Shown: piece by piece, positions 1-6,836 of the stretch
Position numbering within the stretch: the stretch's first letter is position 1
Layout of the letters: every line of letters starts with the position of its first letter
NCBI GenBank assembly: GCA_038211505.1
Contig: JBBQVO010000153.1
Coordinates: forward strand, 1-8,396
DNA length: 8,396 bases
Source: JBBQVO01 sp038211505
GTDB lineage: Bacteria; Chloroflexota; Dehalococcoidia; DSTF01; JACRBR01
Direction of reading: 5' to 3'
The notes under the pieces: generated by a model
Told to the model about the DNA's origin: nothing
What the model saw: only the letters and a program-made list of their open reading frames with translations
Databases searched by the model: none
Made by a program: the position numbers and the translations under genes

Positions 1-1581
<1,581 letters not shown>

Positions 1582-1602
1582 GCCGCCGACCATGCCACAA
1601 CG

Positions 1603-1626
1603 AAGGCCCCTCTTAAGAGGGGCCTT
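1603..1626. terminator. Palindromic terminator hairpin between convergent genes
   Basis: This is a perfect 24-nt palindrome beginning 22 nt after the clpC stop. The arms are AAGGCCCCTC and GAGGGGCCTT around a TTAA loop, giving a very stable 10-bp stem. The plus-strand side continues with only a broken T tract (CCTGTTAC), so it is not a textbook intrinsic terminator. Its symmetry and its place between clpC (+) and the minus-strand gene ending at 1656 fit a two-way terminator. Confidence 0.75.
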
Positions 1627-1655
1627 CCTGTTACCGCTGAATCTACTGCCTGCAT

Positions 1656-1916
1656 TTATAAATACGTGCTCACGTAAATACCTTCCCCCTCGCTTGGAAG
1701 AACAATGCCCATCTCGTCCCACGGTTTCGGATTATTCGTGAGCGCGGGAGCTACGCGCTCGAAAGCATGCAGGCGGCAAAGCGATACCGCTGCGCTGAAT
1801 TCGAATTTGTCCAAGTCCGGGCCACCTGAGAGATAGCGCAACGCTGTTTCGGGGAAATAACAGACAGCGGACGGTACGCCGCAGTCCGAACATGGCTTAC
1901 TGCCGATGGACACCAT
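1656..1916 (-). CDS. Unrecognised small protein with CxxC...CxxH putative zinc site
   Basis: I do not recognise a family for this 86-residue protein. It has no signal peptide or membrane segment. Visible features are Cys9-x2-Cys12-Gly (CSDCG), an extra Cys19, and Leu-Cys47-Arg-x-His50 (LCRLH). Two Cys plus Cys/His at this spacing suggest one structural zinc site; that is inference. The rest is mixed, ending in WDEMGIVLPSEGEGIYV. The ATG follows the upstream gene's TGA with no gap (TGAATG) behind a weak purine stretch (GAGAAG), so translation is probably coupled. The same Cys/His layout occurs in the upstream gene, so the two may be paralogues. Base composition is clearly less GC-rich than clpC or the ltaE region, hinting at transfer. 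A small inverted repeat (TACGTG/CACGTA, 1663-1676) overlaps the 3' end and may help termination. Confidence 0.7.
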   Translation of the reverse strand: MVSIGSKPCSDCGVPSAVCYFPETALRYLSGGPDLDKFEFSAAVSLCRLHAFERVAPALTNNPKPWDEMGIVLPSEGEGIYVSTYL

Positions 1917-2234
1917 TCACTTCTCAACATTCGCTCGGTCGCTATCGTCGTAGCCGCTTAACGAGAACATCTTTGCTCGACCTGTGAACCCGTACTCGTT
2001 GAAGCGTGCGATCGGAAAGTACGGATACATCTGATCTGCCGTTCCCGACAAATGAGGTTCACACACGACTAGCCGATGTTCGAACGCGAGAAATCGCGAT
2101 CGGAACCTTGACAACAGGTGCTCACGGCACAGCACCATGTCGCCTCCAGCGTGCTTCGCCCAGTTCGCGAGGACGTCTTTCGCCGAGATACCGCACTCGT
2201 CACAAACCCGTTTCTTACGCTCGAACAGTGGCAA
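1917..2234 (-). CDS. Unrecognised small protein with CxxC, CxxH, CxxH putative zinc motifs
   Basis: The family is not recognised. The chosen start is TTG at 2234-2232, preceded by a perfect AGGAGG with a 5-nt spacer, giving 105 residues beginning MPLFERKKRVC. The frame stays open to an ATG at 2330, but that extra stretch runs through a tandem-repeat region and lacks a good ribosome site, so I read it as non-coding. Motifs are Cys11-x2-Cys14-Gly (CDECG), Leu-Cys36-Arg-Glu-His39 (LCREH) and Cys58-x2-His61 (CEPH), which could bind one or two zinc ions. The C-terminal half is aromatic-rich (MYPYFPIARFNEYGF) and has no membrane segment. It directly precedes, and is probably co-translated with, the smaller protein sharing CxxCG...LCRxH. 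GC content is low for the window. No regulatory or enzymatic role can be assigned. Confidence 0.7.
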   Translation of the reverse strand: MPLFERKKRVCDECGISAKDVLANWAKHAGGDMVLCREHLLSRFRSRFLAFEHRLVVCEPHLSGTADQMYPYFPIARFNEYGFTGRAKMFSLSGYDDSDRANVEK

Positions 2235-2239
2235 TACGA

Positions 2240-2245
2240 CCTCCT
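2240..2245 (-). promoter_or_regulatory. Shine-Dalgarno site fixing the TTG start at 2234
   Basis: The minus strand reads AGGAGG followed by TCGTA and then TTG. This is an ideal core with 5-nt spacing, and it supports the TTG start over the longer frame. Confidence 0.75.
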
Positions 2246-2293
2246 CATATCCGCTAGGGCAACACCACAGGATCAGCCGCCGCCGATTTCCCT

Positions 2294-2317
2294 GCACCTT
2301 GGCACCTTGGCGCCTTG
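2294..2317. repeat. Three-copy 8-nt tandem repeat (GCACCTTG)
   Basis: Two exact copies of GCACCTTG (2294-2301, 2302-2309) are followed by one variant, GCGCCTTG (2310-2317), then a decayed CCGCCGTC. It lies between genes, upstream of the minus-strand pair. I read it as slippage-prone intergenic DNA. Confidence 0.7.
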
Positions 2318-2594
2318 CCGCCGTCGACACCAGCCCTCACCCGCCCGCGGGGTCCGCGAAGCACGAGCATCAAAATACCTTGAACTTATACTTTCAAACT
2401 CTGCAATCGCCTGCGAAGTTGACCGACGGCCCGGAAAAGACACCGCCCGCTGCCGCGAACACGAAGAAATTGCGACGTCGGCCCTGATCCTGCCGCCCAA
2501 AATCACACCGCACATTCGCTCGCTCTCGTGGCGGTGGTGACCTTGCGGCACCGCAACATGAGGTGATTGAGTGCGCCGTTGACGGCGGGGTGCC

Positions 2595-2622
2595 TTGACG
2601 CGATCGCGGCGCGCGATATCAT
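2595..2622 (+). promoter_or_regulatory. Sigma-70-like promoter for the RAM-domain gene
   Basis: TTGACG (2595-2600) and TATCAT (2617-2622) are separated by 16 nt, each matching 5 of 6 consensus bases. Transcription would start near 2629, leaving a leader of about 33 nt before the ATG at 2662. A second TTGACG lies 16 nt upstream (2579-2584). Confidence 0.65.
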
Positions 2623-2661
2623 CCTCGCACGAATGGAATCGCATGCGGAGGAGGTGTCGCT

Positions 2662-2913
2662 ATGACGGTACGCGGGTACGTGCTCATCGAGGCGGAAGTC
2701 GGTAAGGCGAAGGCGGTCGGCGAGGGCATCCGGAATCTCACGCACGGGGATGCGCGGGTGACGGCGGTCGATACGGTGACGGGCCCGTTCGACGTGATCG
2801 TCCAGCTGGAAGCCGACGATCTCGACAAGCTGGGCAATGCCATCACGGACGGCATCCAGCGCGCCGAGGGCGTGCAGCGCACAACGACCTGCTTGGCGGT
2901 CAGGCTCGGATAG
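2662..2913 (+). CDS. Stand-alone Lrp/AsnC ligand-binding (RAM) domain protein
   Basis: This 83-residue protein is a single regulation-of-amino-acid-metabolism (RAM) fold, the C-terminal half of Lrp/AsnC regulators, without a DNA-binding helix-turn-helix. The beta-alpha-beta-beta-alpha-beta layout is visible: strand RGYVLIEAEV, helix around AKAVGEGIRNL, hairpin ARVTAVDTVTGPFDVIVQLEA with the typical GPFDV turn, helix LDKLGNAITDGI, and final strand GVQRTTTCLAVRL. Family members form dimers and higher rings that bind amino acids at subunit interfaces. Such single-domain proteins may bind effectors on their own or mix with full-length Lrp proteins; which applies here is unknown. The start is firm: AGGAGG at 2649-2654 with a 7-nt spacer. 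It has its own promoter and converges on the lipoprotein gene, so it is probably transcribed alone. A complete Lrp/AsnC regulator lies about 3 kb away. Confidence 0.88.
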   Translation: MTVRGYVLIEAEVGKAKAVGEGIRNLTHGDARVTAVDTVTGPFDVIVQLEADDLDKLGNAITDGIQRAEGVQRTTTCLAVRLG

Positions 2914-2970
2914 CGGATAGCAGTTGGGCGCGCGGTTCGTTCCCCGCGTACTGACGGTTGTGGCCGTCTC

Positions 2971-3000
2971 CCCGCGCGGGCTGAAACGCCCGCGCTACAT
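2971..3000. repeat. REP-like palindromic repeat, copy 1
   Basis: This is a 30-nt unit with an 8-bp GC stem (GCGCGGGC / GCCCGCGC), a TGAAAC loop and a TACAT tail. It matches copy 2 (3766-3795) at 29 of 30 bases, differing only in the last loop base. It lies between the convergent RAM gene and lipoprotein gene, where the hairpin could also stop transcription. A weaker hairpin (GACGG/CCGTC, 2953-2968) lies just before it. Confidence 0.8.
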
Positions 3001-3005
3001 GGTTT

Positions 3006-3761
3006 CTATTGCGTGATGCGGAAGAAGTAGTTTTCGTTCTGGTAGGCGAGGAGGCGGTGGTCGTCGGTGGTGGCGAACCAGGCCGTCTGTGATGCCTGGT
3101 CGGCGGTGATGTCGACGATCCAGGCGTCGAACTCGCCGGCGGGCGTTTTCACCTTGTTCTGCTCGCGCACCCGCACGGTGACGATCTGCTGATCGCGGCG
3201 GTTCGAGAAGATCGCGTGGTACGTGGCGGTGTAGCCCTTCTCGAACCTGATCGTGCGCCAGAGGAAGAGCGACTCGTCGTTGTCGAACGAGTGGTCGGGC
3301 ACGCAGAGCGGGTTGCTGCGGCTGCTGTCCGGCGTCGATTCGTCGGGCGGCTCGAACGTGTTCTGCGTAATGCGAACGACGCGCTTCGACGAGCAGTCTT
3401 TGTCGACGTCCTCGTATGTCGCATCCGCGACGCGCTTCTGCTTGTCGTCGGCGACCGTGTGCGTGGCGCCCTGCGGCTTCAGCGTCGCGGCGTCGGCGAC
3501 GACGAGCGTGTCGTCGGAGTTGCCCTTGTCGTCGATCGCCTTCTGCGTCAACGTCGTGACGCCGGCGTCCGTCTCCACGGCAAGCGTCGTCGACCCGCGC
3601 AGGTCATTGTTGACGCGCAGCTCGTACGTGTGCGATTCCTGCGCCGCCCACGGTATGTTCGTGACGACGTCCGAGCATTCATTGCATCCGTCCCGCGATG
3701 CGCAGGCGGACGCCGCGAGCAGTATTAGTGATGCGGCTGCGATCACGGCGATTCGGCGCAA
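3006..3761 (-). CDS. Putative DUF3108-like lipoprotein
   Basis: This is a predicted exported, lipid-anchored protein of 251 residues whose biochemical role is unknown. The preferred start is TTG at 3761, giving a compact signal peptide: MRRIAVI, a hydrophobic core, then LLAASAC with Cys20 as the lipidation site. Nearby Cys26 and Cys29 could form a disulfide. The body is beta-rich. Its last 46 residues (from TPAGEFDAW through AWFATTDDHRLLAYQ) resemble the end of DUF3108 proteins, where a 'G-x-F-D-A' strand is followed by a tryptophan strand and a late arginine/tyrosine strand. The frame is open to an ATG at 3866 that overlaps the ltaE stop by 4 nt. That longer version would put a REP hairpin and a heptamer repeat in the coding sequence and 35 residues before the signal core. 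However, TTG 3761 has no clear Shine-Dalgarno, so the start is unsettled. The family call is tentative. Confidence 0.72.
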   Translation of the reverse strand: MRRIAVIAAASLILLAASACASRDGCNECSDVVTNIPWAAQESHTYELRVNNDLRGSTTLAVETDAGVTTLTQKAIDDKGNSDDTLVVADAATLKPQGATHTVADDKQKRVADATYEDVDKDCSSKRVVRITQNTFEPPDESTPDSSRSNPLCVPDHSFDNDESLFLWRTIRFEKGYTATYHAIFSNRRDQQIVTVRVREQNKVKTPAGEFDAWIVDITADQASQTAWFATTDDHRLLAYQNENYFFRITQ

Positions 3762-3765
3762 TCGA

Positions 3766-3795
3766 CCCGCGCGGGCTGAAAAGCCCGCGCTACAT
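3766..3795. repeat. REP-like palindromic repeat, copy 2
   Basis: This second copy of the 30-nt hairpin unit is in the same orientation as copy 1, with loop TGAAAA instead of TGAAAC. It sits immediately upstream of the preferred lipoprotein start, so the two copies flank that gene about 0.8 kb apart. In the minus-strand transcript the hairpin would fold 4 nt before the TTG codon. Confidence 0.8.
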
Positions 3796-3824
3796 TCGGC
3801 ACCAATGCCCGCGTTACTCTCGGC

Positions 3825-3852
3825 TTTGCTGTTTGCTGTTTGCTGTTTGCTG
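3825..3852. repeat. Four-copy heptamer tandem repeat (TTTGCTG)
   Basis: There are four exact, head-to-tail copies of TTTGCTG (3825-3831, 3832-3838, 3839-3845, 3846-3852), lying 11 nt before the last base of the ltaE stop. On the minus strand they read CAGCAAA. The low-complexity run is out of keeping with the surrounding GC-rich DNA. Seven is not a multiple of three, so copy-number change would shift any reading frame across it. Confidence 0.9.
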
Positions 3853-3862
3853 TGAGCGAAGC

Positions 3863-4909
3863 TCATACCGCCACCGCCGCCACGGCGCCGCGGACGCGCT
3901 CGAGCGCGTCGTCGATATCGGCGCGCTCGATGCCGTAGTGGGTGACCATGCGCAGGCGGCCGTGCGCGGGCATCGTCGTCAGCACACCGGCCTGTTTGAG
4001 CGCGCGCGCGAATTCGTTGGCGTCGCCGCGCACGCCGAAGATGATGATGTTGGTGTCGATCGTCTCGGGATCGAGATCGATCATCGGCAGCGACGCCAGT
4101 CCGTGGGCGAGGATCTTCGCGTGGGCGTGATCATCGGCGAGCCGGTCGACCATGTGATCGAGGGCGTAGATGCCGGCGGCGGCGATGATGCCGGCCTGGC
4201 GCATGCCACCGCCGACCATCTTGCGCATCTTCCGCGCGCGGGCGATGAACTCACCCGAACCGCAGAGCACGGACCCGACCGGAGCACCGAGACCCTTCGA
4301 GAGGCAAAAGCCGATTGAATCGACGGGCTCGCAGAGCGCCGCGACGGTCGTGCCGAGCGCGAGCGCGGCGTTGAAGACGCGCGCGCCGTCGATGTGAACG
4401 CGCACGCCGTGACGGTGCGCGACGCCGGCGAGCTCGACGATATCGTCGAGCGGGATGGCGGCGCCGCTACAGCGATTCTGCGTGTTCTCGAGGCAGAGCA
4501 GCGTCGTCGACGGGTTGTGCACGTTCGCGCCACGGATCATCGCTTCGACATCGCTAGCGTTGATGCGGCCGCGCGCGTCGTTTGGGACAGCGCGCAGCTG
4601 GACGCCGGCGACACCGGCGGCGCCGGCGACTTCGTAGTGGAGGATGTGAGACTCGCTGCCGGTGATCGCTTCGTCGCCGCGGCCGCAGTGCGACATGATC
4701 GCGACGAGATTACTCATGGTGCCGCTGGCAACGAAGATCGCCGCTTCCTTGCCCGTGCGCTCGGCGGACATCGATTCGAGTTGGCGGATCGACGGGTCTT
4801 CGCCGAAGACATCGTCGCCGACGGGCGCAGCAGCGATGACGCGGCGCATCTCGTCGGACGGCAGCGTGACGGTGTCGGAGCGCAGGTCGATGACGCGATC
4901 AGTCTTCAC
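3863..4909 (-). CDS. ltaE: Low-specificity L-threonine aldolase
   Basis: This is a PLP-dependent (fold type I) cytosolic enzyme cleaving L-threonine or L-allo-threonine to glycine and acetaldehyde, and acting on related beta-hydroxy amino acids. The 348 residues are close to the usual length. Visible features are the N-terminal DLRSDTVTLP, GDDVFGEDP, the phosphate-side ASGTMSNL, the SHILHYEVAG loop with histidines 88 and 91 near the cofactor, LENTQNRCSG, the HIDGARVFNA segment with Asp174 and Arg177, and the Schiff-base lysine Lys205 in CLSKGLGAPVGS, then GGGMRQAG. No key residue is missing. The start is GTG, overlapping the upstream unknown gene by 11 nt, which implies co-translation; a weak GGTGG precedes it. 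Aldolase would feed glycine and one-carbon metabolism. Nothing nearby shows a dedicated pathway. Confidence 0.93.
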   Translation of the reverse strand: MKTDRVIDLRSDTVTLPSDEMRRVIAAAPVGDDVFGEDPSIRQLESMSAERTGKEAAIFVASGTMSNLVAIMSHCGRGDEAITGSESHILHYEVAGAAGVAGVQLRAVPNDARGRINASDVEAMIRGANVHNPSTTLLCLENTQNRCSGAAIPLDDIVELAGVAHRHGVRVHIDGARVFNAALALGTTVAALCEPVDSIGFCLSKGLGAPVGSVLCGSGEFIARARKMRKMVGGGMRQAGIIAAAGIYALDHMVDRLADDHAHAKILAHGLASLPMIDLDPETIDTNIIIFGVRGDANEFARALKQAGVLTTMPAHGRLRMVTHYGIERADIDDALERVRGAVAAVAV

Positions 4910-5351
4910 GCGCCACCGTTACCGGCCAGAGGGTCTGGAAGCCTTCACCGCCCGTGATCGCCGCGACCTCCACCAACCGTTCCTCCCTCACAAGCCCTTC
5001 GTACGCTTCCTCGCAGTCATGCGGCGTCTCGCTCCAACCCAGCATGACGAGCCGGCGAACGAGATGATCCCAGACGCCGGACTCGGCCATGGCGCGGGCG
5101 TGGCGCGGCCACTGAAACGTCATGATCCGCTCCGGCACCCGAAAACGCGGCCGCAACACCTTCAACGCACGAAACCGATCTTCGGCCGAAGCCGCCGGCG
5201 GCACGACCTTGATCATCGGGCCGAAGTCGTCGTTCGTGCGCGTATCGATGAGCAGGCGGCGATCCGTCACGGCGAAACGCACGACGAGCACTTCGGCCGC
5301 GTCGATGACGCGCCGCACCTCGTCGAGATCGATGCCAAAGTCGACGCTCAT
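4899..5351 (-). CDS. Conserved-looking protein of unknown function, 150 aa
   Basis: No family is recognised. The chosen start is ATG at 5351 with GAGG just upstream (GTGAGGCAGCG-ATG). The open frame continues to 5585, but that extension is Pro/Ala/Arg-rich low complexity overlapping the 3' end of the SET gene in another frame, so it is rejected. The protein is soluble. The N-terminal half alternates strands and helices (VLVVRFAVTDRRLLIDTR, FGPMIKVVPPAAS). A central basic stretch, RALKVLRPRFRVPERI, leads to the motif FQWPRHARAM, followed by SGVWDHLVRRL and a helical, acidic C-terminus (CEEAYEGLVREERLVEVAAI). It lies 55 nt after the SET gene and overlaps ltaE by 11 nt, so it is probably in one transcript with ltaE. 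Balanced composition and tight packing argue that it is real. Confidence 0.75.
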   Translation of the reverse strand: MSVDFGIDLDEVRRVIDAAEVLVVRFAVTDRRLLIDTRTNDDFGPMIKVVPPAASAEDRFRALKVLRPRFRVPERIMTFQWPRHARAMAESGVWDHLVRRLVMLGWSETPHDCEEAYEGLVREERLVEVAAITGGEGFQTLWPVTVARED

Positions 5352-5406
5352 CGCTGCCTCACCATGCCATGGTAGATTCGAATCGAGGCGCGAACAAGCG
5401 TGCGAG

Positions 5407-5928
5407 TCAGGAAGCGCGGGTGAGCTCGCTGCGCCGTTGCTTGGCGCCGGCGGCCGTCTTCGCCTTCTTCCGCTTACGAGGCAGGTAGAGAAGCGTTCCC
5501 CGGCAGGATGCGGCGCCGCAGTTGCAGGCGTAGCGTGCGAGCCACTCGGGGCTGACGTCCGGCCCGCGTTCGAGGCGGTAGTCATACGACAGCTCGGCGC
5601 CGGGCTGAATGTTGCGGATTGCCTCTATGTAAATGCGGCCGTCGTCGAGCACCGACTCGCAGTTCGGCTCGCAACAGTGGTTGATGAAGCGCGCGTCGTT
5701 GCCGTCGAATGCGGCATCGATCACTTCGTCGTCATCGACGGTGAAGAGGAACGTGTGCGTGCGCTCCATCGCATCATCGTCGTACCGAGCGTCGGCCTGG
5801 GCCTGCGTGATCCGCTGCCCGACGTACTCGATGATCCGCGTACCTTCACGGATCCGCCGCGTCGCAAACACGCCGCGCCCCTGTATCGACGACTCGCGCA
5901 CTTCGATCAGGCTGCGGTTCTTGCTCAT
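5407..5928 (-). CDS. SET-domain protein (putative protein-lysine methyltransferase)
   Basis: This 173-residue protein is almost entirely a SET domain, which transfers methyl from S-adenosylmethionine to protein lysines. Visible features are GRGVFATRRI (residues 17-26, the cofactor-binding GxG), EYVG (34-37), the pseudoknot RFINHCCEPNC (80-90), ELSYDY (112-117, with the catalytic tyrosine) and a post-SET cysteine cluster CNCGAASC (135-142). Together with the pseudoknot cysteine that cluster would bind zinc. All hallmark residues are present, so activity is plausible; the substrate is unknown. A basic tail (PRKRKKAKTAAGAKQRR) could contact nucleic acid or the substrate. The start is ATG 5928, with AGGG at 5934-5937 spaced 5 nt. 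An upstream ATG at 5973 is disfavoured because it lacks that site. The gene heads the minus-strand group with the unknown 150-aa protein and ltaE. Confidence 0.9.
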   Translation of the reverse strand: MSKNRSLIEVRESSIQGRGVFATRRIREGTRIIEYVGQRITQAQADARYDDDAMERTHTFLFTVDDDEVIDAAFDGNDARFINHCCEPNCESVLDDGRIYIEAIRNIQPGAELSYDYRLERGPDVSPEWLARYACNCGAASCRGTLLYLPRKRKKAKTAAGAKQRRSELTRAS

Positions 5929-5968
5929 TAATTCCCTGCTGCTGCATCCGTGGTGATCATCTGCGATG

Positions 5969-5995
5969 AGCATACTAGGCGCGCGCGCGACGCAA
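5969..5995 (-). promoter_or_regulatory. Possible promoter for the SET-domain gene
   Basis: On the minus strand, TTGCGT (5995-5990) and TATGCT (5974-5969) are 15 nt apart, shorter than ideal. An alternating GC tract fills the spacer. Transcription would start about 35 nt before the ATG at 5928. This is a weak call. Confidence 0.35.
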
Positions 5996-6042
5996 CATCA
6001 CCGCCATGGCGTCACGGCGGCGTGCGGCTCGTTCGAGCAACG

Positions 6043-6543
6043 TTAGTTCGCGGAGGCTGCCACGGTGCTGGCGCGGGTGATGAGGTTCATCGTGGCGCCC
6101 GGGAACATGCTGCGGACGGGCTTGAGGATGATGTTCGTCTCGGCCTTGAGGATGCCCGGAATCGCCGCGAGCGTCTTCGTCATGAAGTCGGTGAGCTCGT
6201 CGTTGCTGGGGAAGAACGCCAGCGCGATGATGTCGGCGTTGCCTGTGGTGTAGCCGACGTAGACGACGCCCTCGGCCTCGGCGATGCGCTCGGCGATTTC
6301 GGTGATGCGCGAAAGTTCGGCCGAGATGCTGATGACGGCGGCGGTGTTGAGGCCGAGGCGCGCAGGGTTCGTGACGCCGACGATCCGCAGGACGTCGTCA
6401 CGGATCAGGCGCTCGATCCTGTTGCGGACGGTGCCTTCGGAGACGCCGACCGATTCGGCGATCTCGCGGTTGGTCGCGCGGCCGTTGTCCTCGAGGATGC
6501 TGAGAATGTGCTGATCGACCGCGTCGGGCTTCTGAAATGGCAA
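6043..6543 (-). CDS. Lrp/AsnC family transcriptional regulator
   Basis: This 166-residue DNA-binding regulator probably responds to an amino acid. The N-terminal winged helix-turn-helix spans about residues 7-58: VDQHILSILEDNGR, then TNREIAESVGVSEGTVRNRIERL with the recognition helix SEGTVRNRIERL, then the wing VLRIVGVTNP. A RAM ligand-binding domain follows (AAVISISAELSRITEIAERIA, VVYVGYTTGNADIIALAFF, ELTDFMTKTLAAIPGI). The start is TTG 6543 with AGGGAG at 6549-6554 and a 5-nt spacer. The frame extends to 6768, but that part crosses the promoter and is not protein-like. The gene is divergent from the flavin cassette and might regulate it, itself, or neither; Lrp proteins often self-regulate. 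The best evidence for independent expression is its near-consensus promoter. Confidence 0.92.
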   Translation of the reverse strand: MPFQKPDAVDQHILSILEDNGRATNREIAESVGVSEGTVRNRIERLIRDDVLRIVGVTNPARLGLNTAAVISISAELSRITEIAERIAEAEGVVYVGYTTGNADIIALAFFPSNDELTDFMTKTLAAIPGILKAETNIILKPVRSMFPGATMNLITRASTVAASAN

Positions 6544-6548
6544 CGGAT

Positions 6549-6554
6549 CTCCCT
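6549..6554 (-). promoter_or_regulatory. Shine-Dalgarno site fixing the TTG start of the Lrp gene
   Basis: AGGGAG is followed by ATCCG and then TTG on the minus strand. It places the start at 6543, where the protein begins exactly at the expected distance from the helix-turn-helix. Confidence 0.75.
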
Positions 6555-6577
6555 TTCGCTGCGCTTTTCGTGAAGGC

Positions 6578-6606
6578 ACGATAGGTGGGGGTTGGAACAG
6601 TGTCAA
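6578..6606 (-). promoter_or_regulatory. Promoter of the Lrp/AsnC gene
   Basis: On the minus strand there is a perfect -35 TTGACA (6606-6601), a 17-nt spacer and -10 TATCGT (6583-6578). Transcription would start near 6571, leaving a leader of about 28 nt to the TTG at 6543. The promoter lies inside the longer open frame, which confirms the shorter protein. Confidence 0.75.
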
Positions 6607-6766
6607 GCGAGTCATCGGTGCGCGAGAGGGCACGTAGGGGATGGGGGTTGCCCGTGTGGCGCGCTTCCAGCCGGAGTATCGCCCTCGACGGCGCCACGGC
6701 CCCTGCGGAGCTGAGTGGTTGGAAGACGTTGCAGCGGCGAGGGATTGTGAACAGACAGCGGCCGCC

Positions 6767-6798
6767 ACGGTTTCGTCGATCGACGGGGTAACGGTTTC
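6767..6798. promoter_or_regulatory. Possible operator: palindrome between direct repeats
   Basis: A perfect 12-nt palindrome, CGTCGATCGACG (6774-6785), lies between two copies of ACGGTTTC (6767-6774 and 6791-6798, 24 nt apart). It is located 40-70 nt before the FMN-binding gene in the 230-nt divergent intergenic region. A regulator site is possible, but this GC-rich DNA can produce such palindromes by chance. Confidence 0.3.
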
Positions 6799-6836
6799 TC
6801 AATCAATCCCCAACCGCTTTCCGTAATACTGGTCGT

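Larger units (their letters stand above)
2235..2594. other. Gene-free stretch with short repeats
   Basis: I see no credible gene on either strand here. Open frames exist but have no family resemblance and no ribosome sites. The stretch holds the 8-nt tandem repeat at 2294-2317. It also holds an AT-rich patch (about 2370-2400) containing the imperfect inverted repeat TTGAA-8 nt-TTCAA (2380-2397). That patch lies about 140 nt upstream of the minus-strand zinc-motif genes and could carry their promoter or an operator, but I found no convincing -35/-10 pair. Confidence 0.5.

Noticed and set aside
2273..2644. Minus-strand 123-codon frame in the gap before the RAM gene
   Set aside because: It crosses the RAM promoter and the octamer array, has no ribosome site and shows no recognisable fold.
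2294..3852. Short repeats considered as a CRISPR array
   Set aside because: The tandem arrays have no unique spacers between units, and the two REP units are 0.8 kb apart with a gene between them; no cas gene is present.
3216..3855. Plus-strand open frames opposite the lipoprotein gene, one ending in FAVCCLL repeats
   Set aside because: The repeated tail is only the heptamer array translated. The minus-strand frame has a signal peptide and a coherent fold.
3698..5375. Several plus-strand open frames opposite ltaE and the 150-aa gene
   Set aside because: Their composition (Arg/Ala/Asp/Val low complexity) is typical of antisense frames of GC-rich genes; the minus-strand genes have recognisable motifs and starts.
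5352..5585. N-terminal extension of the 150-aa unknown protein
   Set aside because: It is Pro/Ala/Arg-rich low complexity overlapping the SET gene end; ATG 5351 has a better ribosome site and starts the structured part.
5122..5931. 269-codon plus-strand frame opposite the SET gene
   Set aside because: The SET motifs are complete on the minus strand; the plus-strand product shows no domain or ribosome site.
5980..5989. Alternating GC tract as a special structural element
   Set aside because: A run of about ten bases is expected by chance at this GC content; noted only as the spacer of a weak promoter.
6544..6768. N-terminal extension of the Lrp/AsnC protein
   Set aside because: It contains the -35/-10 promoter and lies upstream of a Shine-Dalgarno-backed TTG at the normal family start.
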